Source: Myxococcus stipitatus
GTDB taxonomy: Bacteria > Myxococcota > Myxococcia > Myxococcales > Myxococcaceae
Assembly: GCF_037414475.1 (NCBI RefSeq)
Contig: NZ_CP147913.1
Location: 4,772,001 to 4,836,000 of the forward strand
Reading direction: 5' to 3'
DNA length: 64,000 nt
Positions within the stretch are counted from its first letter, which is position 1, and each line of letters opens with the position of its first letter. Below the pieces are notes generated by a model, which was not told the DNA's origin, did no database searches, and worked only from the letters and a program-made list of their open reading frames with translations. Positions 8,467 through 16,442 of the stretch are shown one piece after another. The position numbers and the translations under genes were made by a program.

Positions 8467-9318
8467 CTATGCCGCTGCCCGTTCGAACTCGGCCGGCGCA
8501 GCATAGCCGATTGCCGAGTGCATGCGTTGCTGGTTGTAGAAGACCTCGATGTAGTCGAACAGCTTTACCTTCGCGGCATTGGGGCTCTCGAAAACCTCTC
8601 CCAACTCATTCTTGAGCGTGCTGAACCAACTCTCCATGGCTGCGTTGTCGTAGCAATTGCCGCGTCGGCTCATGCTGCAGACGATGCCGTGTCGCTCGAG
8701 GACGCGTTGGTAGTCCTCACTCGCGTACGTGCTCCCCTGGTCGGTGTGGTGCAAGAGACCTGCGGCCGGGCATCGACGGCGCAGCGCCATGTCGAGCGCC
8801 TTGAGCGTCAAGTGCCTGTCGTTCACCGCGCTGAGAGCCCAACCCACGACGAAGCGTGAATAGAGGTCGATGATGGCCGCCAGGAAGAGCCTGCCTCCGG
8901 GGATGGACAGCTCCGTGGTGTCTCCCACCCAGCGCTCATTCGCGCGGTGCGCGGTGAACCGCCTGTCGAGCAGATTGCCCGCCACCGGCTGCTGGTGGTC
9001 GCTCATCGTCGTGCCGCGGTAGCGTCGACGCATTCGGCCCACCAACTTCTCCTCGCGCATGAGACGGATGACACGGTTGCGGCCGACGCGGACTCCTTGG
9101 TTGTGCAGGGCACGGTGGATCCGCGGGCTTCCGTAGGTACAGCGGCCCTTCTGGTGGGCCTCATACACCAGCACCTTCAGCCGGGAGTCCTCCCTCTGTC
9201 GCGCACTCTTCGGTCTCCGGCTCCATGCGTAGAAGCCAGAACGCGACACCTCCAGCATGCGGCACAGCCAACTGACGGAGAAGTGGGCCTGCTCCGCACG
9301 GATGAACTCGAACTTCAC
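8467..9318 (-). CDS. IS3-family transposase OrfB (DDE integrase)
   Basis: 283 residues from the GTG at 9318, which overlaps the orfA stop (GTGA); it can also be made as an OrfAB fusion by -1 frameshift at the A7 run. It has the HTH_21 region (CRMLEVSRSGFYAWSRRP, YGSPRIHRAL) and the rve catalytic core: first Asp in WVGDTTEL, second Asp in LLHHTDQGSTY, Glu in NAAMESWFSTLKNEL. All three catalytic residues and full length are present, so the element may still be active. It ends 31 bp inside the left end of the element. Confidence 0.92.
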   Translation of the reverse strand: MKFEFIRAEQAHFSVSWLCRMLEVSRSGFYAWSRRPKSARQREDSRLKVLVYEAHQKGRCTYGSPRIHRALHNQGVRVGRNRVIRLMREEKLVGRMRRRYRGTTMSDHQQPVAGNLLDRRFTAHRANERWVGDTTELSIPGGRLFLAAIIDLYSRFVVGWALSAVNDRHLTLKALDMALRRRCPAAGLLHHTDQGSTYASEDYQRVLERHGIVCSMSRRGNCYDNAAMESWFSTLKNELGEVFESPNAAKVKLFDYIEVFYNQQRMHSAIGYAAPAEFERAAA

Positions 9319-9662
9319 CCGTTCTCCTTCGCGGTGTAGGCCACCCATTTTTTTAGCAGCGTCCGCTCCATTTCCAGCTCGCGCACCTGCTTGCGCAGCT
9401 TCGTGAGCTCCTGCCGCTCCGCACTCGTCAGCGCCCCTGGCTTGCCCTGGCCTTTGTCCGCCCGGGCCTGGTCCACCCACATCCTCAGTGCCGACAGCGT
9501 CAAGTCCAGGTCCCTTGCCACCTGAGACGTCGTCTTTCCTTCCTCCAGCACCAGCCTCACGGCCCCGGCCTTGAACTCCTCCGTGTAGCTACGCCGGGGC
9601 CGTCTCGGCTTCTTCGCTTCCGTCATGTCGGACACCGTACCTGCCTCTTCCTTGGTGTCCAC
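9315..9662 (-). CDS. IS3-family transposase OrfA
   Basis: 115 residues as an open frame. The recognisable part starts at an internal Met (MTEAKKPRRPRRSYTEEFK) and is a helix-turn-helix with KAGAVRLVLEEGKTTSQVAR, followed by a leucine-zipper-like coiled coil (LTKLRKQVRELEMERTLLKK). OrfA binds the inverted repeats. An A7 run (9348-9354 on the complement) lies just before its end, a -1 frameshift site that would make the OrfAB fusion transposase; its TGA also overlaps the GTG of orfB. The extreme N-terminus runs into the terminal repeat and the true start is uncertain. Confidence 0.88.
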   Translation of the reverse strand: MDTKEEAGTVSDMTEAKKPRRPRRSYTEEFKAGAVRLVLEEGKTTSQVARDLDLTLSALRMWVDQARADKGQGKPGALTSAERQELTKLRKQVRELEMERTLLKKWVAYTAKENG

Positions 9663-10147
9663 TGAGGCGGATCACGCCCAGATTGCCGCGATGCTCCCGC
9701 TCCCGCTGGCGACCGCCGCCGCTCGCCGTGATGCCGGAAGGCGTTGAGCACTTGGGTCCATTCTCCTTGTTATGTTGATCGACCAGCCGCCGCTCGCCGT
9801 GATGCCGGAAGGCGTTGAGCACAGTCGCCTTAGCGCTTGACACAGCTTATTGAAAACCGCCGCTCGCCGTGATGCCGGAAGGCGTTGAGCACCCATCTCT
9901 CAGCTCGGGTATCTTAAGCCCTGGAAACCCGCCGCTCGCCGTGATGCCGGAAGGCGTTGAGCACGGGAAGAATCGATGATTACCAACGAGATGCTGGCCG
10001 CCGCCGCTCGCCGTGATGCCGGAAGGCGTTGAGCACTAGAGGACACGCCCCGGGGACTGCTCGATACGCAGCGCAGGCCGCCGCTCGTCGTGGTGCCAGA
10101 AGGCGTTGAGCATGTCTCCTTGAACAAGAACTCGTGCTTTCTGTGGA

Positions 10148-10185
10148 CCGGCGATCACCGTGATGTCGAGAGGCGACTTGGTCAC
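10148..10185 (+). repeat. Decayed 24th repeat of array 1
   Basis: One spacer length (34 nt) after the last clear repeat, the sequence ccggcgatcaccgtgatg continues tcgagaggcg and ends cttggtcac. It aligns with the repeat over its first 28 positions with few mismatches and has a 2-nt insertion near the end. It marks the eroded, leader-distal end of array 1. Confidence 0.65.
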
Positions 10186-10485
10186 CACTCTCCATCAATC
10201 GCCCATTGTCCCACCCAGGGGCGGCAGTCCCCCTGAACTTCCACCGCGAGCCGGACCCCGAAGAAAAAATCACGAGGCCGCGAGGGATGCGCGCGCGATT
10301 GGCGTCTTCACCGGTGGACATGTGGAACGCCGAACCTCTCTTCATCGAACCGGACCCTCCCGCGAGCCTCGGGCCTGGCGCTTCGCCGGCACGAGGTGCC
10401 CGCGTCGTCCATCCCCCTTGGGGGGCATCGGCTTTCCGCGCGCGCTGTCGCTCAATGCCAGTCCAGTCCGAAAGCACTTTCACCC
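10186..10485 (+). other. Non-coding gap between array 1 and the cmr operon
   Basis: About 300 bp between the decayed repeat and the small ORF ahead of cmr1. Open frames cross it (for example from 10206) but their codon-position composition is not that of a gene, and no family is recognisable. It presumably holds the cmr promoter; I could not place a convincing -35/-10 pair. Confidence 0.4.
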
Positions 10486-10596
10486 ATGGGCAACGACGTG
10501 CCCCGCGTCATCTGCACGGCCTTCCACGTGGAGCCGTCGCACGCCGCTGCCCCCATCACTGCCCCGCAACAGCGGGCCGAGGAGGAGTCGAGGTGA
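10486..10596 (+). CDS. Possible 36-aa small ORF just ahead of cmr1
   Basis: ATG at 10486 to TGA at 10594, ending 4 bp before the cmr1 ATG. The product begins MGNDVPRVICTAFHVEPSH and ends RAEEESR. By hand count, G+C is about 70%, 57% and 90% at codon positions 1, 2 and 3, which is the pattern of real genes here; codons upstream of this ATG lose it. No good ribosome site precedes it. It may be a leader peptide coupled to cmr1 (the dev operon of Myxococcus also starts with a small ORF, devI) or the end of a decayed gene. No family recognised. Confidence 0.35.
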   Translation: MGNDVPRVICTAFHVEPSHAAAPITAPQQRAEEESR

Positions 10597-10600
10597 GTCC

Positions 10601-12019
10601 ATGCCATCGCTGAATCTGCCCACGCCACCCAAGGACGCGCCTCCCCGTCTGCGTCTCCCCAGTGGACCGAAGCTGGAGTCGTTCACCCTGGAGCTGAAGA
10701 CCATCACCCCCATCCTGGGCGGCGCGCCTGTCCCGCGTCAGTTGCCCTCCGTGGATGCCATCCGAGCACCCTCCCTGCGAGGCCACCTGCGCTTCTGGTG
10801 GCGTGCCCTGTATGGCCATGCCTATAGCGATGAGACCCGGCTCGACTTCGCGAGGCGTGAACGCAACCTGTGGGGCGGGATGAGCCTGGGCTCGGAGGAG
10901 CCTCGGCGCTCCCAGGTGTCGCTGTGTGTGAGTGGCGTCAGCGACGCGAGCGCAGACCCCGCTTCCATCCATCAGAGCGACCCCTCGTTCTACGCCCTCT
11001 GGCCCACGCGGAATGGCGACGGGGAAGACCCTTCGCCTCGGTGGAAACCTGGCCTCCGGTTCACCCTCGAGGTGCGCGCCCCGGAAGGTGAGCTCATGCA
11101 GGAGGTCCGCAATGCCTTCCGCGCATGGGTGCTCTTCGGTGGTTACGGCTCGCGGACTCGCCGGGGTTGCGGCTCGGTGACGCTGGTCGACCCGCAGGAG
11201 CGCAAGTCGTGGTTGCCCGAGGATGCATCTCGAGCCGAGCTGCGCCGGCTCTTCGGTGACCTGCCTTTCTTGCAACCCGACCTCGCGGGGGCGCCTCGAG
11301 ACCTGCCATTGCTGCGAGGGGCCTGGCTCTACCGTGGCCTCCAGGGCGAGTCCCATCCGCTCGCCAACAACGCCTGGTTGCAGGCGTTGGGCTGGCTGCG
11401 TGAGTTTCGTCAGGGCACCTCGGGCGCCCCCGATGACCGTCCGAGGAACCCGGCCCCGGACGACGACAAGAAGCGGGCGAAGCGCTCCAACTGGCCGGAG
11501 GCGGACAAGATTCGCCACCACGCGAAACCACAGAAAATGAGCGACGGCCCACGCGCCTACCCCGACGAGCATGCGCCTCGCGCGCAGTACTCCCGGAGCC
11601 CCGCGTGGCCTCGAGCGGGCTTCGGATTGCCCATCGTCTTCCACTTCCAGCAAAAGAAGAGAGGCACCGCCAAGGAGTTCTACAAACCCGCCGAGCCCGA
11701 GGGAGTCCAGCTCCAGTGGGCCATGGACTCGGAGAAGGAGCCTCGGGACAGACTGGGCTCTCCGCTCATCGTCAAGGCCATGCCGCTCGCCAATGGGCGC
11801 TTCGAGCCCATCGCGCTGTGGCTGGAGCGTGGCTATCCCAAGGGCGGCAAGGTCGTCATGGTGCAGTCGAGCAGCCTCATCGAGGCGACGCGCGCGGCCT
11901 TCGACACCCTTCGCGCCCGCGACGACCAGCCCCTCTTCAAGCGCTTGCGAGAGACGAAGCCGCTGCGCGACGTGTTCTTCACCTGGCTGAGTGACACGCG
12001 AAAGGCGCGGGAGGCCTAG
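10601..12019 (+). CDS. cmr1: Type III-B CRISPR RAMP protein Cmr1
   Basis: 472 residues from the ATG at 10601, behind the purine-rich gaggaggagtcgagg. The hallmark RAMP start is present: FTLELKTITPILGGA near residue 27, then APSLRGHLRFWWRALYG near residue 58, and a glycine-rich loop FGGYGSRTRRGCGSV near 180. Cmr1 is the RAMP at the 3' end of the crRNA in the Cmr complex and helps engage target RNA. It is first of six cmr genes with gaps of 4 bp or less. There is a charged, probably disordered insert (DDRPRNPAPDDDKKRAKR) mid-protein. Confidence 0.95.
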   Translation: MPSLNLPTPPKDAPPRLRLPSGPKLESFTLELKTITPILGGAPVPRQLPSVDAIRAPSLRGHLRFWWRALYGHAYSDETRLDFARRERNLWGGMSLGSEEPRRSQVSLCVSGVSDASADPASIHQSDPSFYALWPTRNGDGEDPSPRWKPGLRFTLEVRAPEGELMQEVRNAFRAWVLFGGYGSRTRRGCGSVTLVDPQERKSWLPEDASRAELRRLFGDLPFLQPDLAGAPRDLPLLRGAWLYRGLQGESHPLANNAWLQALGWLREFRQGTSGAPDDRPRNPAPDDDKKRAKRSNWPEADKIRHHAKPQKMSDGPRAYPDEHAPRAQYSRSPAWPRAGFGLPIVFHFQQKKRGTAKEFYKPAEPEGVQLQWAMDSEKEPRDRLGSPLIVKAMPLANGRFEPIALWLERGYPKGGKVVMVQSSSLIEATRAAFDTLRARDDQPLFKRLRETKPLRDVFFTWLSDTRKAREA

Positions 12020-12022
12020 CCA

Positions 12023-13867
12023 ATGGCAACTCAATCCCATGTGCTTGTTCTCAAGGTGGGCCCCGTGCAGGGCTTCATCATCCAGTCCCGCCGAACGCGA
12101 GACCTCTGGTTCGGCAGCCACCTGCTCTCCCAGGTGAGTCGCGCGATGGCTCTCTGCCTCAAGGCGTCAGGCGCGGAGCTCATCTTTCCCCATCCGGAGC
12201 AACTCGAGGCTCCGACGACCGCGCCGGAGCGCGGAGACAAAGGGGACGACGACACGCCGAAAGGGTTTCCGAACAAGGTGCTCGCCATCGTGACGGGAGA
12301 CCCTGAGTCCGTGGCGAAAGCAGCGCGCACCGCTGCCAAGAAAGCGCTGCTCGATGCTTGGGCTCTGGTGCGCGGGAAGTGCGAGCACCTGCTCGTCGAG
12401 GGCGCCGACGCCTGGGCCAACGAGCAGCTCGACACCTTCCTGGAGTTTCACGCGGCCTGGGTGCCGCAACAAGGTGAAGCCGGTTACGCGGTGGCGCTCG
12501 AAGAGGCCGAGACGCTCCTGGAGTCACGCCGGGCGCTGCGCGAGTTCACCCCCTGGACTCAGCTGCCTCCCGCCGGAACGCACAAGTCGAGCCTCGATGG
12601 TGGCCGTCCCTCGGTGCTGCGCGGCAAGCGGTCCAAGGGCGGAGAGTGGAAGGGGCTGCGAATCGGCGAGCGCGAGGAGCTGGATGCGCTCGGCTTGCTC
12701 AAGCGGGCCGGGGGAGACCCGGGGCAGTTCGTCCCCGTGCCGAGCATCGGGCTGGCGGCGTGGCTGGAGACGGCGAGCAAGGCGCACAAGCGAGAGCTCT
12801 CCAACCTGCGCGCGGCCTGCTCGGACCGCAAGTTCACGAAGGTCCGTCGGACGGACCTGTCGTGGGTCAACGCGTTCCCCTTCGATGGGCAGGTCCTCCT
12901 TCCCGAGCGGTTGCGTCCCTGCTTCGAGGAATGGAGCGAAGGCGGAGACCGCGAGAACATCCAGCGAGAGGCCGAGCGCTTCCGCGAGGAAGCCGTTCAG
13001 CCGTTGCTCGACGTCATGGGCGTCGCGCCCTATCCCTATGTGGCCTGCCTCTGTGCCGATGGCGACAACATGGGGCAGGCGCTGCGCGAGCTCGCGTTCC
13101 ACGGTGGCATCGAGGCTCATCGGAAGGTCGCCCGTGCGCTCGCGGACTTCACCTCGGAGGCGAAGGTCATCGTTCAGTCCCGGTTCCGGGGGATGCTCGT
13201 CTATGCGGGTGGTGATGACGTGCTCGCCTTCGTGTGTCCTCCGGATGCCGTCGCGTGTGCCCGTGAACTGTCATCCGCCTTTCGACGTCACCTGGCTCCC
13301 GCCATCCAGGGCGTCGTCCAAGAAGCGCCGACGCTCTCGGTGGGGCTCGGAATCGGGCATGTGCTGGAGAGCCTGGGCCAGCTCCTGAATCTGGGGCGGC
13401 AGGCGGAGAAGGCCGCGAAGAACGCGGGCCGCAACGCGCTGGCCATCCTGTTGGCGAAACACGCGGGCCGTGAGCGGCTGTGGGCCTCGAGCTGGGCGAA
13501 CCCCGTCGAGCCCGTGGGGCGGCTCTCACAGGACATGGCGTTGTTGTCCTCCGGTCGTCTGCCCTTGAGCAAGGTGCACGAGGTGGAGGCGATGTCGCGG
13601 CGCTTCGCCGCGGACGTCGCTGCCTCGCACTCGATGGAGCAGGCCGGGGTTCTCGTGGACGAGGTGCGGCGCATCCTGTCGCGAGCCGAAGCGGGGCGGC
13701 AAGAGTCCCCTGTTTCACTCGAGGACGTGGGGCTGGCGAACCTCTCCGACACGGATGGGCGGAAGGCTCACGCGATGCTTCAGGAGTGGGTGTCCCGCGT
13801 GCTCGTGGCGGAGACGCTGGAGCGAGCCGGTCGGACATTGGACCTCAGGAAGGAGGGTGAGGAATGA
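12023..13867 (+). CDS. cmr2: Cas10/Cmr2, GGDD-type palm protein without HD domain
   Basis: 614 residues, much shorter than Cas10 proteins with an N-terminal HD nuclease (often 850-1000). It begins directly with the first palm domain (VGPVQGFIIQSRRTRDLWFG). The second palm has CADGDNMG near residue 345 and the cyclase motif AGGDDVLAF with GGDD near 395-398. By family knowledge, GGDD makes cyclic oligoadenylates from ATP upon target RNA binding, while the HD domain would cut ssDNA. So this complex can probably signal but not degrade DNA through Cas10. No CARF or other ancillary effector lies within the cmr operon. The 3' end overlaps cmr3 by 4 bp. Confidence 0.95.
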   Translation: MATQSHVLVLKVGPVQGFIIQSRRTRDLWFGSHLLSQVSRAMALCLKASGAELIFPHPEQLEAPTTAPERGDKGDDDTPKGFPNKVLAIVTGDPESVAKAARTAAKKALLDAWALVRGKCEHLLVEGADAWANEQLDTFLEFHAAWVPQQGEAGYAVALEEAETLLESRRALREFTPWTQLPPAGTHKSSLDGGRPSVLRGKRSKGGEWKGLRIGEREELDALGLLKRAGGDPGQFVPVPSIGLAAWLETASKAHKRELSNLRAACSDRKFTKVRRTDLSWVNAFPFDGQVLLPERLRPCFEEWSEGGDRENIQREAERFREEAVQPLLDVMGVAPYPYVACLCADGDNMGQALRELAFHGGIEAHRKVARALADFTSEAKVIVQSRFRGMLVYAGGDDVLAFVCPPDAVACARELSSAFRRHLAPAIQGVVQEAPTLSVGLGIGHVLESLGQLLNLGRQAEKAAKNAGRNALAILLAKHAGRERLWASSWANPVEPVGRLSQDMALLSSGRLPLSKVHEVEAMSRRFAADVAASHSMEQAGVLVDEVRRILSRAEAGRQESPVSLEDVGLANLSDTDGRKAHAMLQEWVSRVLVAETLERAGRTLDLRKEGEE

Positions 13868-15084
13868 GCCAGGACTGCTTCGTGCTGCTGCCTCGTGACG
13901 GGTTGTCCGTGAAGGACGGGCGCGGCTGGTACACCAGTGAAGTCGGACGAGGGCACTCCCATCCGTGGCCGTTGCCCACGACGGTGAGAGGCGCGCTGCG
14001 CGCGGCCTGGGGCCAGGACCTCATGACCACTCAGCCCGGCGTGAGGATGACGCCCGCGGAGTGGGAGCAGCGCTCGGCGGGGGTGAAGCTGACGCGCTTC
14101 GTTGCCCTGCGGCGCTTCTTCGCCGAGTCCCCTTTCGAACTCGCTCATCGGATGTGGCCGTTCCCAGCCGATGCGGTGCTGGTGGGGGCCGAGAAAGGCC
14201 CGGTCGGACGGGTGGAGCACCTCCTTCCGCATCGTCCAGCGGCAGGGCGGTCCGCGAGCACCTTGGGTCCCGATGAGGACTCGGCGCGCGAGGGGCTGTG
14301 GCACCCGCGTCGAGTCTCGAGGGGGAAGCCCTCGACGGCACCGCGCTTCTGGTCCGAGGCGGAGATGGTCTGCTGGCTGCTGGGCCACGACGTCGCCGTC
14401 CCTCAAGAGCTCAGTCCCGAGCAGCGCACGGACCTGCACGTGTCCATCGACCCGAGTAGACAGACGGCGGAGGACTCGATGCTGCACTCGCGCCAGGTCG
14501 TGGAGTTGCTGCGACTGGAGCGCGAGGGTGAGAAGGCACCTCGCGCCGTGGAGTGGGCATTGGGGCTGTGCTGCGAGCAGCCGGAACGGGACGCGGTTCG
14601 AGGCTTCCCTTCGGGAGTGCTGGGCCTGGGGGGGCGCAGGCGCCTGACGGACGTGGAGCGTGTGACTCCAGACCTGTTCGCCTGTCCTCCGGAGTTCAAG
14701 CCGAAGGCGTCGAAGGGCCTCCGGCTGGTGTTGGCGACGCCCGCGTGCTTCGCGAGGGGCTGGCTGCCGGATGGCTTCGCACGGGACGCGGGGCTGTACG
14801 TGGGCTCGCTGCCCAAGGTCGCGGGGCCGGTGGTGCTTCGGGCCGCGCTGGTGCCTCGGGCTCAGGACGTGTCCGCGTGGGACATGGTGAAGAAGGAGCC
14901 TCGGCAGACGCGGCGGTGGGTGCCGGCGGGCGCCGTCTATTTCTTCGAGAAGCAGCGCGGTGATGACTTCACCGCGGAAGAGCTGCGCGCGTTGTGGCTG
15001 GCCTCGTGGGGCGGCGGCCATGAGGAAGCGCTCGGGCAGGTGCTGCCCGGTGTCTGGACACCGCCCCCTGCGTCTGGAGCCTGA
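13864..15084 (+). CDS. cmr3: Type III-B CRISPR protein Cmr3
   Basis: 406 residues; ATG overlaps the cmr2 stop (ATGA). N-terminal LLPRDGLSVKDGRGWYTSE and HPWPLPTTVRGALRAAWG match the Cmr3 pattern of a substrate-like first strand followed by P-x-P-T-x-x-GALRA. The C-terminal half holds GFPSGVLGLGGRRRL and a terminal VPAGAVYFFE. Cmr3 caps the 5' handle of the crRNA and contacts Cmr2. Its place between cmr2 and cmr4 is the usual order. Confidence 0.93.
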   Translation: MSQDCFVLLPRDGLSVKDGRGWYTSEVGRGHSHPWPLPTTVRGALRAAWGQDLMTTQPGVRMTPAEWEQRSAGVKLTRFVALRRFFAESPFELAHRMWPFPADAVLVGAEKGPVGRVEHLLPHRPAAGRSASTLGPDEDSAREGLWHPRRVSRGKPSTAPRFWSEAEMVCWLLGHDVAVPQELSPEQRTDLHVSIDPSRQTAEDSMLHSRQVVELLRLEREGEKAPRAVEWALGLCCEQPERDAVRGFPSGVLGLGGRRRLTDVERVTPDLFACPPEFKPKASKGLRLVLATPACFARGWLPDGFARDAGLYVGSLPKVAGPVVLRAALVPRAQDVSAWDMVKKEPRQTRRWVPAGAVYFFEKQRGDDFTAEELRALWLASWGGGHEEALGQVLPGVWTPPPASGA

Positions 15085-15087
15085 GCC

Positions 15088-16023
15088 ATGGAAAGCCGAG
15101 CCTATCTGCTGCAAGCCCTGTCGCCCCTGCACGTGGGGACGGGACAGAGTGTGGGAGTCATCGACCTGCCGCTGATGCGGATGCGCGCCACGGGCATCCC
15201 CATCGTCCCGGGTTCATCGCTCAAGGGCGTGCTGCGTGACTCGCGCAAGCACGACTCGGACAGGGCGCGGAGTGATGCCATCTTCGGACCTCGGCGCGAG
15301 AAGCCGGGCCCCGAGGGGGACCAACCCAGTGAGTACGCGGGGGCGTTGGTGGTGGGGGACGCGCGTCTGCTCGCGCTTCCCGTGCGTGGCTTCGTGGGGA
15401 CGTTCGCCCTGGTGACGTCGCCGTTGTTGCTGGCGCTCGCCCGTCGGGACTGGGGAGGCCGCATGGGCGATGAGGATGTGCCGAAGCCGGTGGCTCCTCT
15501 GGCGAAGTACCAGGCGCGGGTCGCCTCCCTGAAGGACAACGCCTGTCTCTATCGTCACGATGGGCGGCCGCGGGTCTACCTGGAGGACCTGGACCTGGAG
15601 GTGGAGAACCAGGACGACGCCGGGCTCGCCTCCTGGGCCGAGGTGCTCGGTCGCGCGCTTCCCTCCGAGGAGCGCGACATGCTTCTGCGCCGGCTGGTGC
15701 TCGTGGACGACGAGACGATGTCCTTCCTCTGGGAGACGGCGACGCAGGTGGACACCCGCGTGAGCATCAACCCCGAGACGGGCACCGCCGCGCAAGGACA
15801 GCTCTGGACCGAGGAGAGCCTGCCCGCGGAGACGCTGCTGATGGGCGTGATGGCCGCCACGCGGGCCTGGCACCCCGAGCGAAAGCTCGCGGCGAGCGAG
15901 GTGCTCTCCGAGGCCCTGGGAGGGCAGGGGACGATGCTGCAGCTCGGTGGCAAGGCGACGGTGGGGCGTGGCTGGTGCCGCCTCCTGTCCTGGCAGAGCG
16001 GTGGTTCGGAGGGACAGCGATGA
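15088..16023 (+). CDS. cmr4: Type III-B CRISPR RAMP protein Cmr4 (target-RNA nuclease backbone)
   Basis: 311 residues. The RAMP start LLQALSPLHVGTGQSVGVID places an Asp at residue 26, the position of the catalytic Asp that cuts target RNA every 6 nt in characterised Cmr4 (family knowledge). GIPIVPGSSLKGVLRD is the RAMP helix motif, and KATVGRGWCRLL the C-terminal glycine loop. Cmr4 subunits form the backbone along the crRNA. It follows cmr3 by 3 bp, and its TGA overlaps the cmr5 ATG. All key residues are present. Confidence 0.95.
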   Translation: MESRAYLLQALSPLHVGTGQSVGVIDLPLMRMRATGIPIVPGSSLKGVLRDSRKHDSDRARSDAIFGPRREKPGPEGDQPSEYAGALVVGDARLLALPVRGFVGTFALVTSPLLLALARRDWGGRMGDEDVPKPVAPLAKYQARVASLKDNACLYRHDGRPRVYLEDLDLEVENQDDAGLASWAEVLGRALPSEERDMLLRRLVLVDDETMSFLWETATQVDTRVSINPETGTAAQGQLWTEESLPAETLLMGVMAATRAWHPERKLAASEVLSEALGGQGTMLQLGGKATVGRGWCRLLSWQSGGSEGQR

Positions 16024-16442
16024 ACGGCCAGACGCGAGAGCAGCTGCGGGCGCTCCGTGCGTATCAATGTGTGAGGGCTGTTCCAACGGGACTCCGCGCG
16101 GACTACAAGCCGCGCGTGCATGGACTGGGGGCCTCGGTCCTCCGGGATGGGTTGGCGGCGGCCTTGGCGTTCCTGGAGCGGGAGAAGAAAGCGGATGAGC
16201 GGGAGCCGCTGGGGACGAACGCCGCGAAGTGGCTATTGAACGACTTGGCGAAGTCGCTCGAGAGCGCACCCCTCCCTGAGTTGAACCGGCGGCTGACCAC
16301 GATGTCCCTGCCTGATGCCGTGCGGGAGCTGAAGCTGGAGGAATACATGCTGGCCACGCGCGAGACGCTGCGGCTGTTGGTGTGGTTCCGCCGTGCCGTG
16401 CAGGCCACGTTCAAGGACTCGGAGGCGACTCGTGCGCCATGA
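16020..16442 (+). CDS. cmr5: Type III-B CRISPR small subunit Cmr5
   Basis: 140 residues from the ATG overlapping the cmr4 stop; mostly predicted helix, with MNGQTREQLRALRAYQCV at the start and LGASVLRDGLAAALAFLERE in the middle, as in the alpha-helical Cmr5 small subunit. It stacks along the Cmr4 filament and holds the target RNA. Its end overlaps the likely GTG start of cmr6 by about 11 bp. Confidence 0.9.
   Translation: MNGQTREQLRALRAYQCVRAVPTGLRADYKPRVHGLGASVLRDGLAAALAFLEREKKADEREPLGTNAAKWLLNDLAKSLESAPLPELNRRLTTMSLPDAVRELKLEEYMLATRETLRLLVWFRRAVQATFKDSEATRAP

Larger units (their letters stand above)
8436..9680 (-). mobile_element. IS3-family insertion sequence inside a spacer
   Basis: A 1245-bp element with imperfect terminal inverted repeats: TGGGCGTGATCCG then ...GTGGACA at the left (8436-8460) and the complement TGTCCAC...CGGATCACGCCCA at the right (9656-9680). 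It is flanked by a 3-bp direct repeat GAT (8433-8435 and 9681-9683), the usual IS3 target duplication. Removing the element and one GAT restores a 37-nt spacer, inside the size range of the array, so it landed in an existing spacer. It carries overlapping orfA and orfB with an A7 slippery run at 9348-9354. Confidence 0.9.
7242..10113 (+). CRISPR. CRISPR array 1: 23 repeats, one spacer interrupted by an IS
   Basis: The 36-nt repeat begins ccgccgctcgccgtg and ends ggaaggcgttgagcac. I count 17 repeats from 7242 to 8430, then an IS, then 6 repeats from 9716 to 10113. Spacers are 33-41 nt and none repeat by eye. The last repeat (10078-10113) has several substitutions (ctcgtcgtggtgccag, ends gagcat), marking the trailer end; with the leader at 7012-7241 this fixes the orientation as plus strand. 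The repeat RNA can fold ATGCC-GGAA-GGCGT, so Cas6 cutting at its base would leave a handle near UUGAGCAC. Minus-strand ORFs across the array are artefacts of the repeat. Confidence 0.97.

Noticed and set aside
7242-10113. Reading the arrays on the minus strand (repeat starting GTGCTCAACG)
   Set aside because: Both leaders with conserved elements lie on the left, cas2 adjoins the left end of array 2, and repeats decay at the right ends, so transcription is on the plus strand.
7004-10127. Many long minus-strand open frames with recurring peptides such as LNAFRHHGERR and CSTPSGITASGG
   Set aside because: They are translations of the CRISPR repeat, which lacks stops in all three minus frames; spacers differ and no ribosome sites or families appear. 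The same holds for 20870-25270.
10206-10613. 135-codon ORF across the gap before cmr1
   Set aside because: Overlaps the cmr1 start in another frame and lacks the codon-position GC pattern; only the short 10486-10596 frame shows it.
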